Origin: Ensifer sp. LC163
Lineage (GTDB): Bacteria > Pseudomonadota > Alphaproteobacteria > Rhizobiales > Rhizobiaceae
NCBI RefSeq assembly: GCF_001695855.1
Contig: NZ_MBSS01000020.1
Coordinates: 52,371-116,370 of the forward strand
DNA length: 64,000 bases
Reading direction: 5' to 3'
Shown in pieces: positions 52,631-61,190 of this stretch. Position 1 is the stretch's first letter; the number at the start of each line of letters is the position of its first letter. The notes below the pieces were generated by a model. The model saw only the letters and a list, made by a program, of their open reading frames with translations. It was not told where the DNA came from and searched no databases. A program made the translations under genes and the position numbers.

Positions 52631-53629
52631 ATGGCAACGACGCTCGACCAGACGATTGCTCAGAAACAACGTACGCTGGGTGCTGCAATCCTCTCCAACC
52701 AGACGTTCTGGGTGTTGGTCGCCGTCGTTCTGGCCTGCATCTTCCTGTCCTTCGCGACGGATTCATTCGCCACAGCGAAGAACCTCTACAACATCACCCG
52801 CAACACCACCTTCGTCGCAATCATTGCCCTCGGCATGACGCTGGTTATCATCACCGGCGGGATCGACCTGTCGGTAGGGTCGGTGTTGTGCCTATGCAGC
52901 ATGGTCCTCGCGGTGGTCATGCATTCCGGCTACAGCATCGAGGTCGGGATTGCCGCTTCGGTGGCAACTGCGGTCCTCATCGGTGCTTTCAACGGTGTGC
53001 TCATTGCCTATGTCGGCTTTCCCCCTTTCGTGGTCACGCTCGGCATGCTTTCGATTGCGCGAAGTCTGGCGATGGTCGCGTCAAACAACACGGTCGTTTT
53101 CCAGTTTGGTCCGGATCACGATAAACTGCTCGCTCTTGGCGGTGGGGCATGGCTGTTCGGCATCGCCAACCCGGTGATCTACATGATCGTTCTGGCGCTG
53201 CTGACGGGGTTCGTCCTGCGGTGGACGAGGCTGGGCCGCTACATCTACGCTATCGGCGGCAACGAGCAGGCGGCGACTGCCACCGGTATCCCCGTGCGCC
53301 CGATCAAGGTCGGTGTCTACATGATTTCCGCCCTTTCGGCCGGCATCGCCGGCATCGTTCAGACCGGCTGGCTCGGCGCGGTTACGACCAACATCGGTGC
53401 CGGTATGGAACTGCAGGTCATCGCAGCGGCGGTGATCGGTGGCGCCAATCTGGCTGGCGGGGTCGGCACGGCCTTCGGCGCACTGGTCGGCGCGGCGCTC
53501 ATCGAGGTGATCCGTAACAGCCTCGGGCTGCTCGGCATCAACGCCTTCTGGCAGGGAACGTTCATCGGCGGCGCCACCATCCTTGCCGTCCTGTTCGACC
53601 GCATCCGCAATTTCCGGCAGGCAGAGTAG
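52631..53629 (+). CDS. Sugar ABC transporter permease (RbsC-like)
   Basis: The 332-residue product is a polytopic permease of the ribose/xylose/galactose family, with IALGMTLVIITGGIDLSVGS, GFPPFVVTLGMLSIARSLAM, TRLGRYIYAIGGNEQAATAT and VIGGANLAGGVGTAFGALVG. It completes the split sugar importer with the ATPase and the binding protein at 49656. The ATG at 52631 is favoured; an ATG at 52619 lies too close to the AGGAGG sequence. Confidence 0.87.
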   Translation: MATTLDQTIAQKQRTLGAAILSNQTFWVLVAVVLACIFLSFATDSFATAKNLYNITRNTTFVAIIALGMTLVIITGGIDLSVGSVLCLCSMVLAVVMHSGYSIEVGIAASVATAVLIGAFNGVLIAYVGFPPFVVTLGMLSIARSLAMVASNNTVVFQFGPDHDKLLALGGGAWLFGIANPVIYMIVLALLTGFVLRWTRLGRYIYAIGGNEQAATATGIPVRPIKVGVYMISALSAGIAGIVQTGWLGAVTTNIGAGMELQVIAAAVIGGANLAGGVGTAFGALVGAALIEVIRNSLGLLGINAFWQGTFIGGATILAVLFDRIRNFRQAE

Positions 53630-53717
53630 CTGCCTGTTTCACGGAGACCAATGGCGCAGACCAACGCGTGAAACTCGTAGATCAAGCGCCAATTTGCTCG
53701 ACCGCGCCGTACGCCTG

Positions 53718-54683
53718 TTAAAATTTCTCAGTGTGCTCGGTTGGGCTGCCGATCAAGCCATGGACAAGGTTGTATTCCGGGTCCAGCCAGGGCGGGCTTT
53801 CCTTGTACATTTCGGCAATCAATTGTTTGACGAGGTCGATATACCGCGAATTGTCGCCGATCCGGTGGCTGAGGATGACCGGTGAGGTTGCGCCTTTTCC
53901 CTCGAGCAGCCGATAGTGCACGTCCGAACGCATCTGGCGTGCGGAGGAGGGGATGATGCACACACCTGCTTCGGCGGCGACCAGTCCGAGGGCGGTCTGG
54001 ATTTCCCGCACTTCCTGAACCTCGGCCGGGCGCGCGTCATGACTTTGCAGCAGGCTCAGCACGTGGTCGGCATAGCCGGGTCGAGGCTCCTTGGGGTAGA
54101 CGATGACCTTTTGACCGGCAAGGGCGGCGACTGGAAGCGGCGAAGCCTCCTTAGCCAGCGGCGCGTCTTTCGGTATTGCCACGACAAGACGTTCTTCGCG
54201 CAACACGATACCGACCACGTTCGGGTCGCTGTGCCGCAGGCGGCCAAAACCCATGTCGATGCGGCCCTCCTTGAGCGCGGGGATTTGCTGGACGGAGACC
54301 ATTTCCAATAGCTGGATATCCACTTCCGGGGCGTGCTGGCGCAGTTTTCGCACCAGTGACGGCAGCCCGCCGTACAGGGTCGAGGCAACGAAGCCGATCG
54401 AGAGGACGCTGTTCTGGTTCAAACCGACCCGGCGGGTTGCCGCTTGCATCTGTTCGACCCGACCGAGGACCTGCAGCGCCTGTTCATAGAACAGACGCCC
54501 TGCTTCCGTCAGGCGGACGGGGCGGCTCTTGCGGATGATGAGTGGGACGCCCAGGTCCTCCTCAAGCAACTGGATCTGCCGGCTCAAGGGCGGTTGGGCG
54601 ATGTGCAGCGTCTGGGCTGCGCGGGTAAAGTTTCGCTCGCGTGCGACGGCTACGAAATAGCGAAGCTGGCGAAGATCCATCAT
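53718..54683 (-). CDS. catR: LysR-family regulator of the CatR/BenM type
   Basis: This 321-residue regulator has the HTH LRQLRYFVAVARERNFTRAA with QTLHIAQPPLSRQIQLLEED, very close to CatR/CatM/BenM. The effector domain follows (GRIDMGFGRLRHSDPNVVGI, and CIIPSSARQM near its end). It is divergent from catB and an ATAC-N7-GTAT operator lies between them. The inducer is expected to be cis,cis-muconate, perhaps with benzoate. The C-terminus is about 20 residues longer than usual. A much longer frame continues upstream to 55844, antisense to catB, and is not real. Confidence 0.85.
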   Translation of the reverse strand: MMDLRQLRYFVAVARERNFTRAAQTLHIAQPPLSRQIQLLEEDLGVPLIIRKSRPVRLTEAGRLFYEQALQVLGRVEQMQAATRRVGLNQNSVLSIGFVASTLYGGLPSLVRKLRQHAPEVDIQLLEMVSVQQIPALKEGRIDMGFGRLRHSDPNVVGIVLREERLVVAIPKDAPLAKEASPLPVAALAGQKVIVYPKEPRPGYADHVLSLLQSHDARPAEVQEVREIQTALGLVAAEAGVCIIPSSARQMRSDVHYRLLEGKGATSPVILSHRIGDNSRYIDLVKQLIAEMYKESPPWLDPEYNLVHGLIGSPTEHTEKF

Positions 54684-54768
54684 TTTGCTCTCATCCCTTA
54701 TTCCGGATTCGCAGCTATCGACGATATGCTGCGCTGCGGGAAGTGCAGATAAGGTGGCATTTTTCTGG

Positions 54769-54793
54769 CTATGATACCAGAAAGGTATCATAG
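54769..54793. promoter_or_regulatory. CatM/BenM-type operator (perfect 10-bp inverted repeat)
   Basis: CTATGATACC (54769-54778) and GGTATCATAG (54784-54793) form a perfect palindrome with a 5-base centre. It contains ATAC (54774-54777), seven bases and GTAT (54785-54788), the published BenM/CatM recognition consensus. It lies 86 bases from the regulator start and 53 bases from the catB start. Confidence 0.8.
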
Positions 54794-54845
54794 CAGATGC
54801 AAATGATGTTGGACGAGGCTTCATACCCGGCGCAAAGTTCGCCCC

Positions 54846-56036
54846 ATGAACACGACCTTGACATCCGTTGTCCCGACCGCAGCAGCGTTCCCCCTCGTAG
54901 AACGCGTCGAGACCCTGCTCGTCGATCTGCCGACCATCCGGCCGCACAAGCTCTCGGTGGCGACCATGAACGGCCAGACCCTGATGTTGGTCAAGCTCCA
55001 TTGCAGCGACGGCATCGTCGGCGTGGGCGAGGGCACGACGATCGCCGGGCTGGCCTATGGGGGCGAAAGCCCGGAAAGCATGAAGCTGGCGGTCGATACC
55101 TATTTCAGGCCCGTCATGGTCGGCCAAGATGCGACAGCCGTGCAGACGCTGATGGCGCGCATCGGCAAGATGGTCAAGGAGAACCGTTTCGCCAAATGCG
55201 CGATTGAAACCGCGCTGCTCGATGCGCATGGCAAGCGGCTCGGGTTGCCTGTCAGCGAGTTGCTGGGCGGTCGCATGCGCAGCCATCTGCCTGTCGCATG
55301 GACGCTGGCGTCCGGTGATACGAAGGCCGACATCGCCGAGGCCGAGAAGATGCTCGACCTGCGCCGGCACAGGATTTTCAAGCTGAAGATCGGGGCAAGG
55401 CCCCTGCATCAGGACATCGCCCATGTTGCGGCCATCAAGCGGGCGCTGGGCGAGCGTGGCTCGGTTCGGGTGGATGTGAACATGGCGTGGAGCGAGACAG
55501 ATGCCGCCTACGGCATGGCCGCCTTGGCGGACGCCGGTTGCGACCTGGTCGAACAGCCGGTCGCCTCGGCTGCGGCACTGGCCCGGCTCGTGCGTCGCTT
55601 TCCCGTCGCGCTGATGGCCGATGAATCGCTGCACGGCCCGGAAAGCGCCTTTGAACTCGCGAAAGTCAGCGGTGCGGACGTGTTCGCCGTCAAGATCGAG
55701 CAAAGCGGCGGGCTCTTCAATGCCCAGCGGGTCGCGACCATCGCGGACGCAGCCGGCATCGGTCTTTATGGCGGCACGATGCTTGAAGGGGCTTTCGGCA
55801 CGGTGGCATCGGCGCAGGTGTTCTCCACCTTTACCAACCTTCAATGGGGGACGGAGCTGTTCGGACCGCTGCTGCTGACCGAAGAGATCCTGACGACACC
55901 GCTGAACTACAGCGAGTTTGAACTGACCGTGCCCTCAGGACCTGGGCTCGGTATCGAGCTGGACGAAGAGCGTCTGGCCTTCTTCACGCGCGATGGACTG
56001 CGCAAGACGGTCAGCATTGCCGGGCAGGGAGGCTGA
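54846..56036 (+). CDS. catB: Muconate cycloisomerase
   Basis: This 396-residue enolase-superfamily enzyme has VETLLVDLPTIRPHKLSVAT, the catalytic Lys in RIFKLKIGARP, metal ligands in VDVNMAW, LVEQPV and MADESLHGP, and the C-terminal GLYGGTMLEGAFGTVASAQV. It turns cis,cis-muconate into muconolactone in the catechol branch of the beta-ketoadipate pathway. It is the first gene of the cat/ben operon. Confidence 0.93.
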   Translation: MNTTLTSVVPTAAAFPLVERVETLLVDLPTIRPHKLSVATMNGQTLMLVKLHCSDGIVGVGEGTTIAGLAYGGESPESMKLAVDTYFRPVMVGQDATAVQTLMARIGKMVKENRFAKCAIETALLDAHGKRLGLPVSELLGGRMRSHLPVAWTLASGDTKADIAEAEKMLDLRRHRIFKLKIGARPLHQDIAHVAAIKRALGERGSVRVDVNMAWSETDAAYGMAALADAGCDLVEQPVASAAALARLVRRFPVALMADESLHGPESAFELAKVSGADVFAVKIEQSGGLFNAQRVATIADAAGIGLYGGTMLEGAFGTVASAQVFSTFTNLQWGTELFGPLLLTEEILTTPLNYSEFELTVPSGPGLGIELDEERLAFFTRDGLRKTVSIAGQGG

Positions 56037-56038
56037 AC

Positions 56039-56329
56039 ATGCTCTTTCATGTGCGCATGGACGTGAACATTCCCAACGATCTGCCAAAGGCGGAGGCGGC
56101 CGACATCATCGCCCGGGAAAAGGCCTATTCGCAGGATCTGCAGAAGAGCGGCAAGTGGCGACACATCTGGCGAATAGTCGGCCAGTACGCGAACTACAGC
56201 GTCTTTGACGTGAAGGACAACGCGGAACTGCACGAGATACTTTCGGGACTTCCGCTGTTCAAGTTCATGGACCTCGAGGTGACGCCACTCGTGCGGCATC
56301 CCTCGGCAGTCCGCGACGACGATAGCTAA
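56039..56329 (+). CDS. catC: Muconolactone delta-isomerase
   Basis: This 96-residue protein has MLFHVRMDVNIPNDLPKAEA, WRIVGQYANYSVFDVKDNAE and FKFMDLEVTPLVRHPS, the complete family pattern. It converts muconolactone to beta-ketoadipate enol-lactone. The start follows catB by 2 bases. Confidence 0.94.
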   Translation: MLFHVRMDVNIPNDLPKAEAADIIAREKAYSQDLQKSGKWRHIWRIVGQYANYSVFDVKDNAELHEILSGLPLFKFMDLEVTPLVRHPSAVRDDDS

Positions 56330-56404
56330 GACCGTCTTTGGCGGCGCTCCCGGGAGGATGCGAACCGCGCCAGTTTTCTCAAGTAATCCAAGAGGAGGAT
56401 GAAA

Positions 56405-57343
56405 ATGAACGTGCAGATCTTCGACAGGCCGGAGATACAGGACTTTCTCAAGGTCCTGAGCGGCCTCGACAACAACGGCGGCAATCCGCGTGTCAAGCAG
56501 ATCGTCCATCGGATCATGTCCGACCTGTTCAAGGCCATCGACGATCTCGACATCACCCCCGATGAATATTGGACCGGCATCGCCTGGCTCAACGAGATCG
56601 GCGCCACCAGCCAGGCCGGTCTGATCTCGCCCGGTCTTGGTCTCGACCATTTCCTCGACGAGCGCCTCGACGCGATCGATGAGGCTCTCGGCATCGACAA
56701 CCCGACCCCGCGCACCATCGAAGGCCCGCTCTATGTGGCAGGCGCGCCCGTATCGCACGGCTTTGCCCGTCTCGACGACGGCACCGACGAAAACGGCCAC
56801 ACCCTGATCATGCATGGCACCGTTTTTGGCGCCGACGGTAGGCCGCTGCCGGGCGCCGCGGTCGAAGTCTGGCACTGTGACACCCGCGGCTTCTATTCGC
56901 ACTTCGATCCGACAGGCAAGCAGGCGCCGTTCAATATGCGCCGCACGATCGTCGCGGACGAAAAGGGCTGTTACAAGTTCCGCAGCATCGTGCCGCACGG
57001 CTATGGCGTACCACCTGGCAGCCCGACCGAGCGGCTGTTGTCGGCACTCGGCCGCCATGGCCAGCGCCCGGCGCATATCCACCTGTTCATCAGCGCCGAC
57101 GACCACCGCAAGCTGACGACACAAATCAACATAGAAGGCGATCCGCTGGTCGACGACGATTTCGCCTATGCGACGCGAGACGGCCTGGTTCCGGCCGTCA
57201 TCGAGCGGACCGACGAGGCCAGCATAAAGGCCAATGGCCTGACCGGCCCCTTTGCGGAGATCAAGTTCGACATTCACCTCACGGCCCTGGTGAACGGTGT
57301 CGACAACCAGATCAACGAACAGCGCAAGCGCGCGGCCGCCTGA
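56405..57343 (+). CDS. catA: Catechol 1,2-dioxygenase (intradiol)
   Basis: This 312-residue intradiol dioxygenase has PTPRTIEGPLYVAGAPV, VEVWHCDTRGFYSHFDPTG with the iron tyrosine, and the second Tyr/His set in YKFRSIVPHGYGVP and GQRPAHIHLFISA. It cleaves catechol to cis,cis-muconate. The N-terminal helical dimerisation part is complete. The ATG at 56405 has AGAGGAGG six bases upstream; an ATG at 56399 is too close to it. Confidence 0.95.
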   Translation: MNVQIFDRPEIQDFLKVLSGLDNNGGNPRVKQIVHRIMSDLFKAIDDLDITPDEYWTGIAWLNEIGATSQAGLISPGLGLDHFLDERLDAIDEALGIDNPTPRTIEGPLYVAGAPVSHGFARLDDGTDENGHTLIMHGTVFGADGRPLPGAAVEVWHCDTRGFYSHFDPTGKQAPFNMRRTIVADEKGCYKFRSIVPHGYGVPPGSPTERLLSALGRHGQRPAHIHLFISADDHRKLTTQINIEGDPLVDDDFAYATRDGLVPAVIERTDEASIKANGLTGPFAEIKFDIHLTALVNGVDNQINEQRKRAAA

Positions 57344-57354
57344 GCGGCAAAACC

Positions 57355-57374
57355 GGCGGCCCGGATGGGCCGCC
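57355..57374. terminator. Intercistronic hairpin between catA and benA
   Basis: GGCGGCCC (57355-57362) and GGGCCGCC (57367-57374) form a perfect 8-bp stem with a GGAT loop. No T tract follows, so it is a weak terminator or an RNA-stability element between the cat and ben parts of the operon. Confidence 0.5.
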
Positions 57375-57452
57375 ACCCCTGACAATCATCGTCATAAACG
57401 ACTGTGTTGCAAAGGCTGCGCCCGAAGATGCGCGCTTTGCGGGAGATAGTTC

Positions 57453-58811
57453 ATGTCTGCGATCATCGACAAGGCCCGGGACCTCAATCATCTGCTGGCC
57501 ACCGCCGTGCAGGACGACAAGGAAGCCGGCATATTCCGTTGCCGCCGCGACATCTTCACCAACGAAGACCTGTTCGAGCTGGAGATGAAGCACATCTTCG
57601 AAAGCAACTGGGTCTATCTGGCCCATGAGAGCCAGATTCCTGACAATAACGACTACTACACGACCTATATCGGCCGTCAGCCGGTGGTCGTCACCCGCGA
57701 CAAGCAAGGCGAACTGCACGCGGTCATCAATGCCTGCGCGCATCGTGGCGCGATGCTGTGCCGCCGCAAGCACGGCAACAAGAGCAGCTTCACCTGTCCC
57801 TTCCACGGCTGGACCTTTTCCAACAGCGGCAAGCTGCTCAAGGTCAAGGACGAAAAATCCACACAGTATCCACCGCAATTTGCCAAGGATGGCTCACACG
57901 ACCTGAAGCGCGTCGCGCGGTTCGAAAGCTATCGCGGCTTCCTGTTCGGCAGCCTCAAGGCGGATGTGCCGGCTCTGGAAGACTACCTCGGCGAGACGAA
58001 GGTCATCATCGACCAGATCGTCGACCAGGCACCCGACGGACTTGAAGTGCTGCGGGGCAATTCGTCCTACATCTACGACGGCAACTGGAAACTGCAGATG
58101 GAAAACGGCTGCGACGGCTATCACGTCAGCTCCGTGCACTGGAACTATGCCGCCACCATGGGCCGGCGCAACGAGGAGGGCACAAAGGCAGTCGACGCCA
58201 ACAGCTGGAGCCGATCGGTCGCAGGCGTCTACGGGTTCGAAAACGGCCATATCCTGTTGTGGACCAACACGATGAACCCCGAGGTCCGGCCGGTCTACAA
58301 CCGCCGGCATGAGATCACGGCGCGCGTCGGTGAGGACAAGGCGGATTTCATCGTCAATCAGACCCGCAATCTCTGCCTCTACCCGAACGTCTTCCTGATG
58401 GACCAGTTCAGCACGCAGATCCGCGTGACGCGGCCGATCAGCGTCGACAAGACCGAGATCAGTATCTTCTGCTTCGGGCCGAAAGGCGAAGGCGCCGCAG
58501 ACCGTGCGCTGCGCATCCGCCAGTACGAGGATTTCTTCAACGTGTCCGGCATGGGCACGTCCGACGACCTGGAGGAGTTTCGCGCCTGCCAACAGGGTTA
58601 TGCCGGAACCACCGCGCTCTGGAACGACCTGTCGCGCGGCGCGCCGTTGTGGATCGACGGCCCCGACGAAAACGCCAGGCGCATGGGCATCGAGCCGCTC
58701 CTGTCTGGAGAGCGCAGCGAGGACGAGGGGCTTTTCGTCCGCCAGCACGAATACTGGGCCAAGGTGATGCGTGATGCGCTTACGGCCGAGAAGAGCGGAG
58801 TGGTCGCATGA
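57453..58811 (+). CDS. benA: Benzoate 1,2-dioxygenase, large (alpha) subunit
   Basis: This 452-residue ring-hydroxylating oxygenase has the Rieske ligands C95-x-H97 and C115-x2-H118 (in NACAHRGAM and TCPFHGWTF) and the catalytic iron region [16 protein letters not shown]. It dioxygenates benzoate to the 1,2-dihydrodiol carboxylate. The length and order with benB, benC and benD match the Acinetobacter/Pseudomonas type. Confidence 0.94.
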   Translation: MSAIIDKARDLNHLLATAVQDDKEAGIFRCRRDIFTNEDLFELEMKHIFESNWVYLAHESQIPDNNDYYTTYIGRQPVVVTRDKQGELHAVINACAHRGAMLCRRKHGNKSSFTCPFHGWTFSNSGKLLKVKDEKSTQYPPQFAKDGSHDLKRVARFESYRGFLFGSLKADVPALEDYLGETKVIIDQIVDQAPDGLEVLRGNSSYIYDGNWKLQMENGCDGYHVSSVHWNYAATMGRRNEEGTKAVDANSWSRSVAGVYGFENGHILLWTNTMNPEVRPVYNRRHEITARVGEDKADFIVNQTRNLCLYPNVFLMDQFSTQIRVTRPISVDKTEISIFCFGPKGEGAADRALRIRQYEDFFNVSGMGTSDDLEEFRACQQGYAGTTALWNDLSRGAPLWIDGPDENARRMGIEPLLSGERSEDEGLFVRQHEYWAKVMRDALTAEKSGVVA

Positions 58812-59296
58812 GCATCTCCTACGACGCCATCTGCGCCTTCCTCTACCGCGAGGCGCGCATTCTGGACGATCGCCAATGGGACGAATGGCTGACCTGCTAT
58901 GCCCCCGACGTGACCTACTGGATGCCGGCCTGGGACGACGATGATCAACTCACCGAAGACCCGCACTCGCAGATCTCGCTGATCTACTACCCAAGCCGGG
59001 ACGGGTTGGAAGACCGGGTGTTTCGCATCAAGACCGAGCGCTCCGGCGCCTCCACACCAGAACCGCGCACCAGCCACAACGTGACCAATGTCGAGGTGCT
59101 GCAGGATCGGGGCGATGCGGTCGACGTGCGCTACAACTTCCAAACCTTGAACCATCGCTACAAGGTCACCGACCAGTTCTTCGGAACCATGTTCGTCACG
59201 CTGCAAAAGAGCGGCGACAGGCTTCTGATCGCGAACAAGAAGATCGTGCTGAAGAACGATTACATCCGCCAGGTCGTCGACGTCTATCACCTCTGA
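58808..59296 (+). CDS. benB: Benzoate 1,2-dioxygenase, small (beta) subunit
   Basis: This 162-residue SnoaL-fold beta subunit has [33 protein letters not shown] and [12 protein letters not shown]. It forms the alpha3beta3 oxygenase with BenA and overlaps benA by 4 bases. Confidence 0.93.
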   Translation: MSISYDAICAFLYREARILDDRQWDEWLTCYAPDVTYWMPAWDDDDQLTEDPHSQISLIYYPSRDGLEDRVFRIKTERSGASTPEPRTSHNVTNVEVLQDRGDAVDVRYNFQTLNHRYKVTDQFFGTMFVTLQKSGDRLLIANKKIVLKNDYIRQVVDVYHL

Positions 59297-59338
59297 CGAG
59301 CGTCGTCGGCCGGCACAGGGACTGAACAGGAGGATACC

Positions 59339-60361
59339 GTGGGCTGCCACAAGATCGCATTGAACTTCGAAGACGGGGTGACCCGTTTCATCGAATGCAA
59401 GGACGGCGAGAAAGTGCTCGACGCCGCCTTCCGCAGCAAGATCAACCTGCCGATGGACTGTTCCGACGGCGTGTGCGGCACCTGCAAGTGCCGGGCCGAG
59501 AGCGGCAGCTACGACCTCGGCGACGACTTTATCGACGACGCGCTGACGGCGGATGAGGCGGAGAGCGGCCTCGTGCTGACCTGTCAGATGAAGCCGACTT
59601 CGGATTGTGTAGTCGCAGTTCCGACGACATCGGCGGCCTGCAAGACAGGGCAGCAGACATTCTCCGCGACGGTGACAAGCATAAGCCCGCACAATGATGC
59701 GGCGATCATGCTCGAACTGGAGGTCGACGCAGCACCCGCCTTCCTGCCTGGCCAATACGCCAACATCGACGTGCCGGGCAGCGGCCAGAACCGTTCCTAT
59801 TCGTTCAGCACGGCGCCAGGGGGAGCGCGCATCGGCTTTCTCATCAAGAAGATACCCGACGGGCTGATGAGCACCTGGCTGGAGCGCGCCGAGGTCGGAA
59901 CGACGCTTCAGCTGACCGGTCCGCTCGGCAGCTTCTATCTCCGCGATGTTCAGAGGCCGCTGCTGTTTCTCGCCGGCGGCACCGGGCTTGCGCCATTCCT
60001 GTCGATGCTCGAAGTGCTCGCCGCCGAAAACTCGGAGCAACGAGTCCATCTGATCTATGGCGTCACGCGTGATCTCGATCTGGTCCTCGTCGAAGAAATC
60101 GAAGCCTATGCCAAGCGGCTTGCCAACTTCAGCTTTGCCACTGTTGTGGCCGAGGAAGCCTCCAGCCATCAGCGCAAGGGCTGGGTCACGCAACACATGC
60201 CGGCGGAGGTCCTCAATGACGGCGACGTCGATGTCTATCTCTGCGGTCCCCCTGCGATGGTCGATGCCGTCCGCAGACACTTCGACGACAGTGGCGTGGT
60301 GCCGAACAGCTTCCACTACGAGAAGTTCACGCCCAATGCGATCGCGAAGGAGGCCGCATGA
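59339..60361 (+). CDS. benC: Benzoate 1,2-dioxygenase electron transfer component
   Basis: This 340-residue reductase has an N-terminal plant-type 2Fe-2S domain with cysteines C41, C46, C49 (CSDGVCGTC) and C82 (LTCQ). A FAD-binding domain (RSYSFSTAP) and a NAD domain (FLAGGTGLAPFLSMLE, LCGPPAMVDAV) follow. It passes electrons from NADH to the BenA Rieske centre. It starts with GTG after CAGGAGG. Confidence 0.93.
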   Translation: MGCHKIALNFEDGVTRFIECKDGEKVLDAAFRSKINLPMDCSDGVCGTCKCRAESGSYDLGDDFIDDALTADEAESGLVLTCQMKPTSDCVVAVPTTSAACKTGQQTFSATVTSISPHNDAAIMLELEVDAAPAFLPGQYANIDVPGSGQNRSYSFSTAPGGARIGFLIKKIPDGLMSTWLERAEVGTTLQLTGPLGSFYLRDVQRPLLFLAGGTGLAPFLSMLEVLAAENSEQRVHLIYGVTRDLDLVLVEEIEAYAKRLANFSFATVVAEEASSHQRKGWVTQHMPAEVLNDGDVDVYLCGPPAMVDAVRRHFDDSGVVPNSFHYEKFTPNAIAKEAA

Positions 60362-61146
60362 CTGCGCGGCGCTTCAAAGGTCGTTTTGCCGGCAAGGTGC
60401 TGATCGTGACCGGCGCCGCGCAAGGGATTGGGCGTGCTGTGGCGATCCGTGCGGCTCAAGAAGACGGGCAGGTGGTGTTCGTCGACCGTGCCGATTTCGT
60501 TGCCGACACGGCGGCTGAAGTTCCGGACGCGCAGACAGCGGCTTTCAACGCCGACCTGGAAACCTGGGAGGGCGCGGCTGCCGCCATGCGCTTTGCCGCG
60601 GAGACCTTCGGTGGCATCGACATTCTGATCAACACCGTCGGGGGCGCGATCCGCATGCGCCCCTACGGCGAATTCGACCCGCCGCAGATCGATGCCGAGA
60701 TCCGGCGCTCGCTGATGCCGACGCTCTACTGCTGCCACGCGGTGCTGCCGCATCTGGTCGCGCGTGGCGGCGGCACGATCGTCAACGTCTCGTCGAACGC
60801 GACGCGGGGCATCCATCGCGTGCCCTATTCCGCGGCAAAGGGCGGCGTGAACGCCCTCACGCAATCGCTCGCCATGGAGCTCGCCGATCGCAACATCCGC
60901 GTTGTCGCCACGGCGCCGGGCGGCACTGAGGCGCCGCCGCGCCGTATTCCGCGCAATGCCGACGGCGATAACGAAGCCGAAAAGGGCTGGATGGGTGAGG
61001 TCGTGCGGCAGGTGAAGCAATCCAGCTTGATGAAGCGGTACGGGACCATCGAGGAACAGGTGGCGCCGATCCTGTTCCTGGCCTCGGATGAGGCGTCCTA
61101 CATCACCGGAAGCGTGCTGCCGGTTGCCGGGGGAGATCTCGGCTGA
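60358..61146 (+). CDS. benD: Benzoate dihydrodiol dehydrogenase
   Basis: This 262-residue SDR has VTGAAQGIGRAVAIRAAQED, NTVGGAIRMRPYGEF, VNVSSNATRG and YSAAKGGVNALTQ (YxxxK). It oxidises the dihydroxycyclohexadiene carboxylate to catechol with loss of CO2. The start overlaps the benC stop by 4 bases. Confidence 0.92.
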   Translation: MTARRFKGRFAGKVLIVTGAAQGIGRAVAIRAAQEDGQVVFVDRADFVADTAAEVPDAQTAAFNADLETWEGAAAAMRFAAETFGGIDILINTVGGAIRMRPYGEFDPPQIDAEIRRSLMPTLYCCHAVLPHLVARGGGTIVNVSSNATRGIHRVPYSAAKGGVNALTQSLAMELADRNIRVVATAPGGTEAPPRRIPRNADGDNEAEKGWMGEVVRQVKQSSLMKRYGTIEEQVAPILFLASDEASYITGSVLPVAGGDLG

Positions 61147-61190
61147 AGACTTGAGACATGAATGCGTAACGGACTCGGGGAGGAGTGATC

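Noticed and set aside
53718..55844. 708-codon open frame on the minus strand
   Set aside because: Only its last 321 codons are the LysR gene. The upstream part is antisense to catB and crosses the divergent promoter; it has no family resemblance.
58598..60316. 572-codon minus-strand frame opposite benB and benC
   Set aside because: It covers benB, benC and the end of benA, which have full motif sets on the plus strand.
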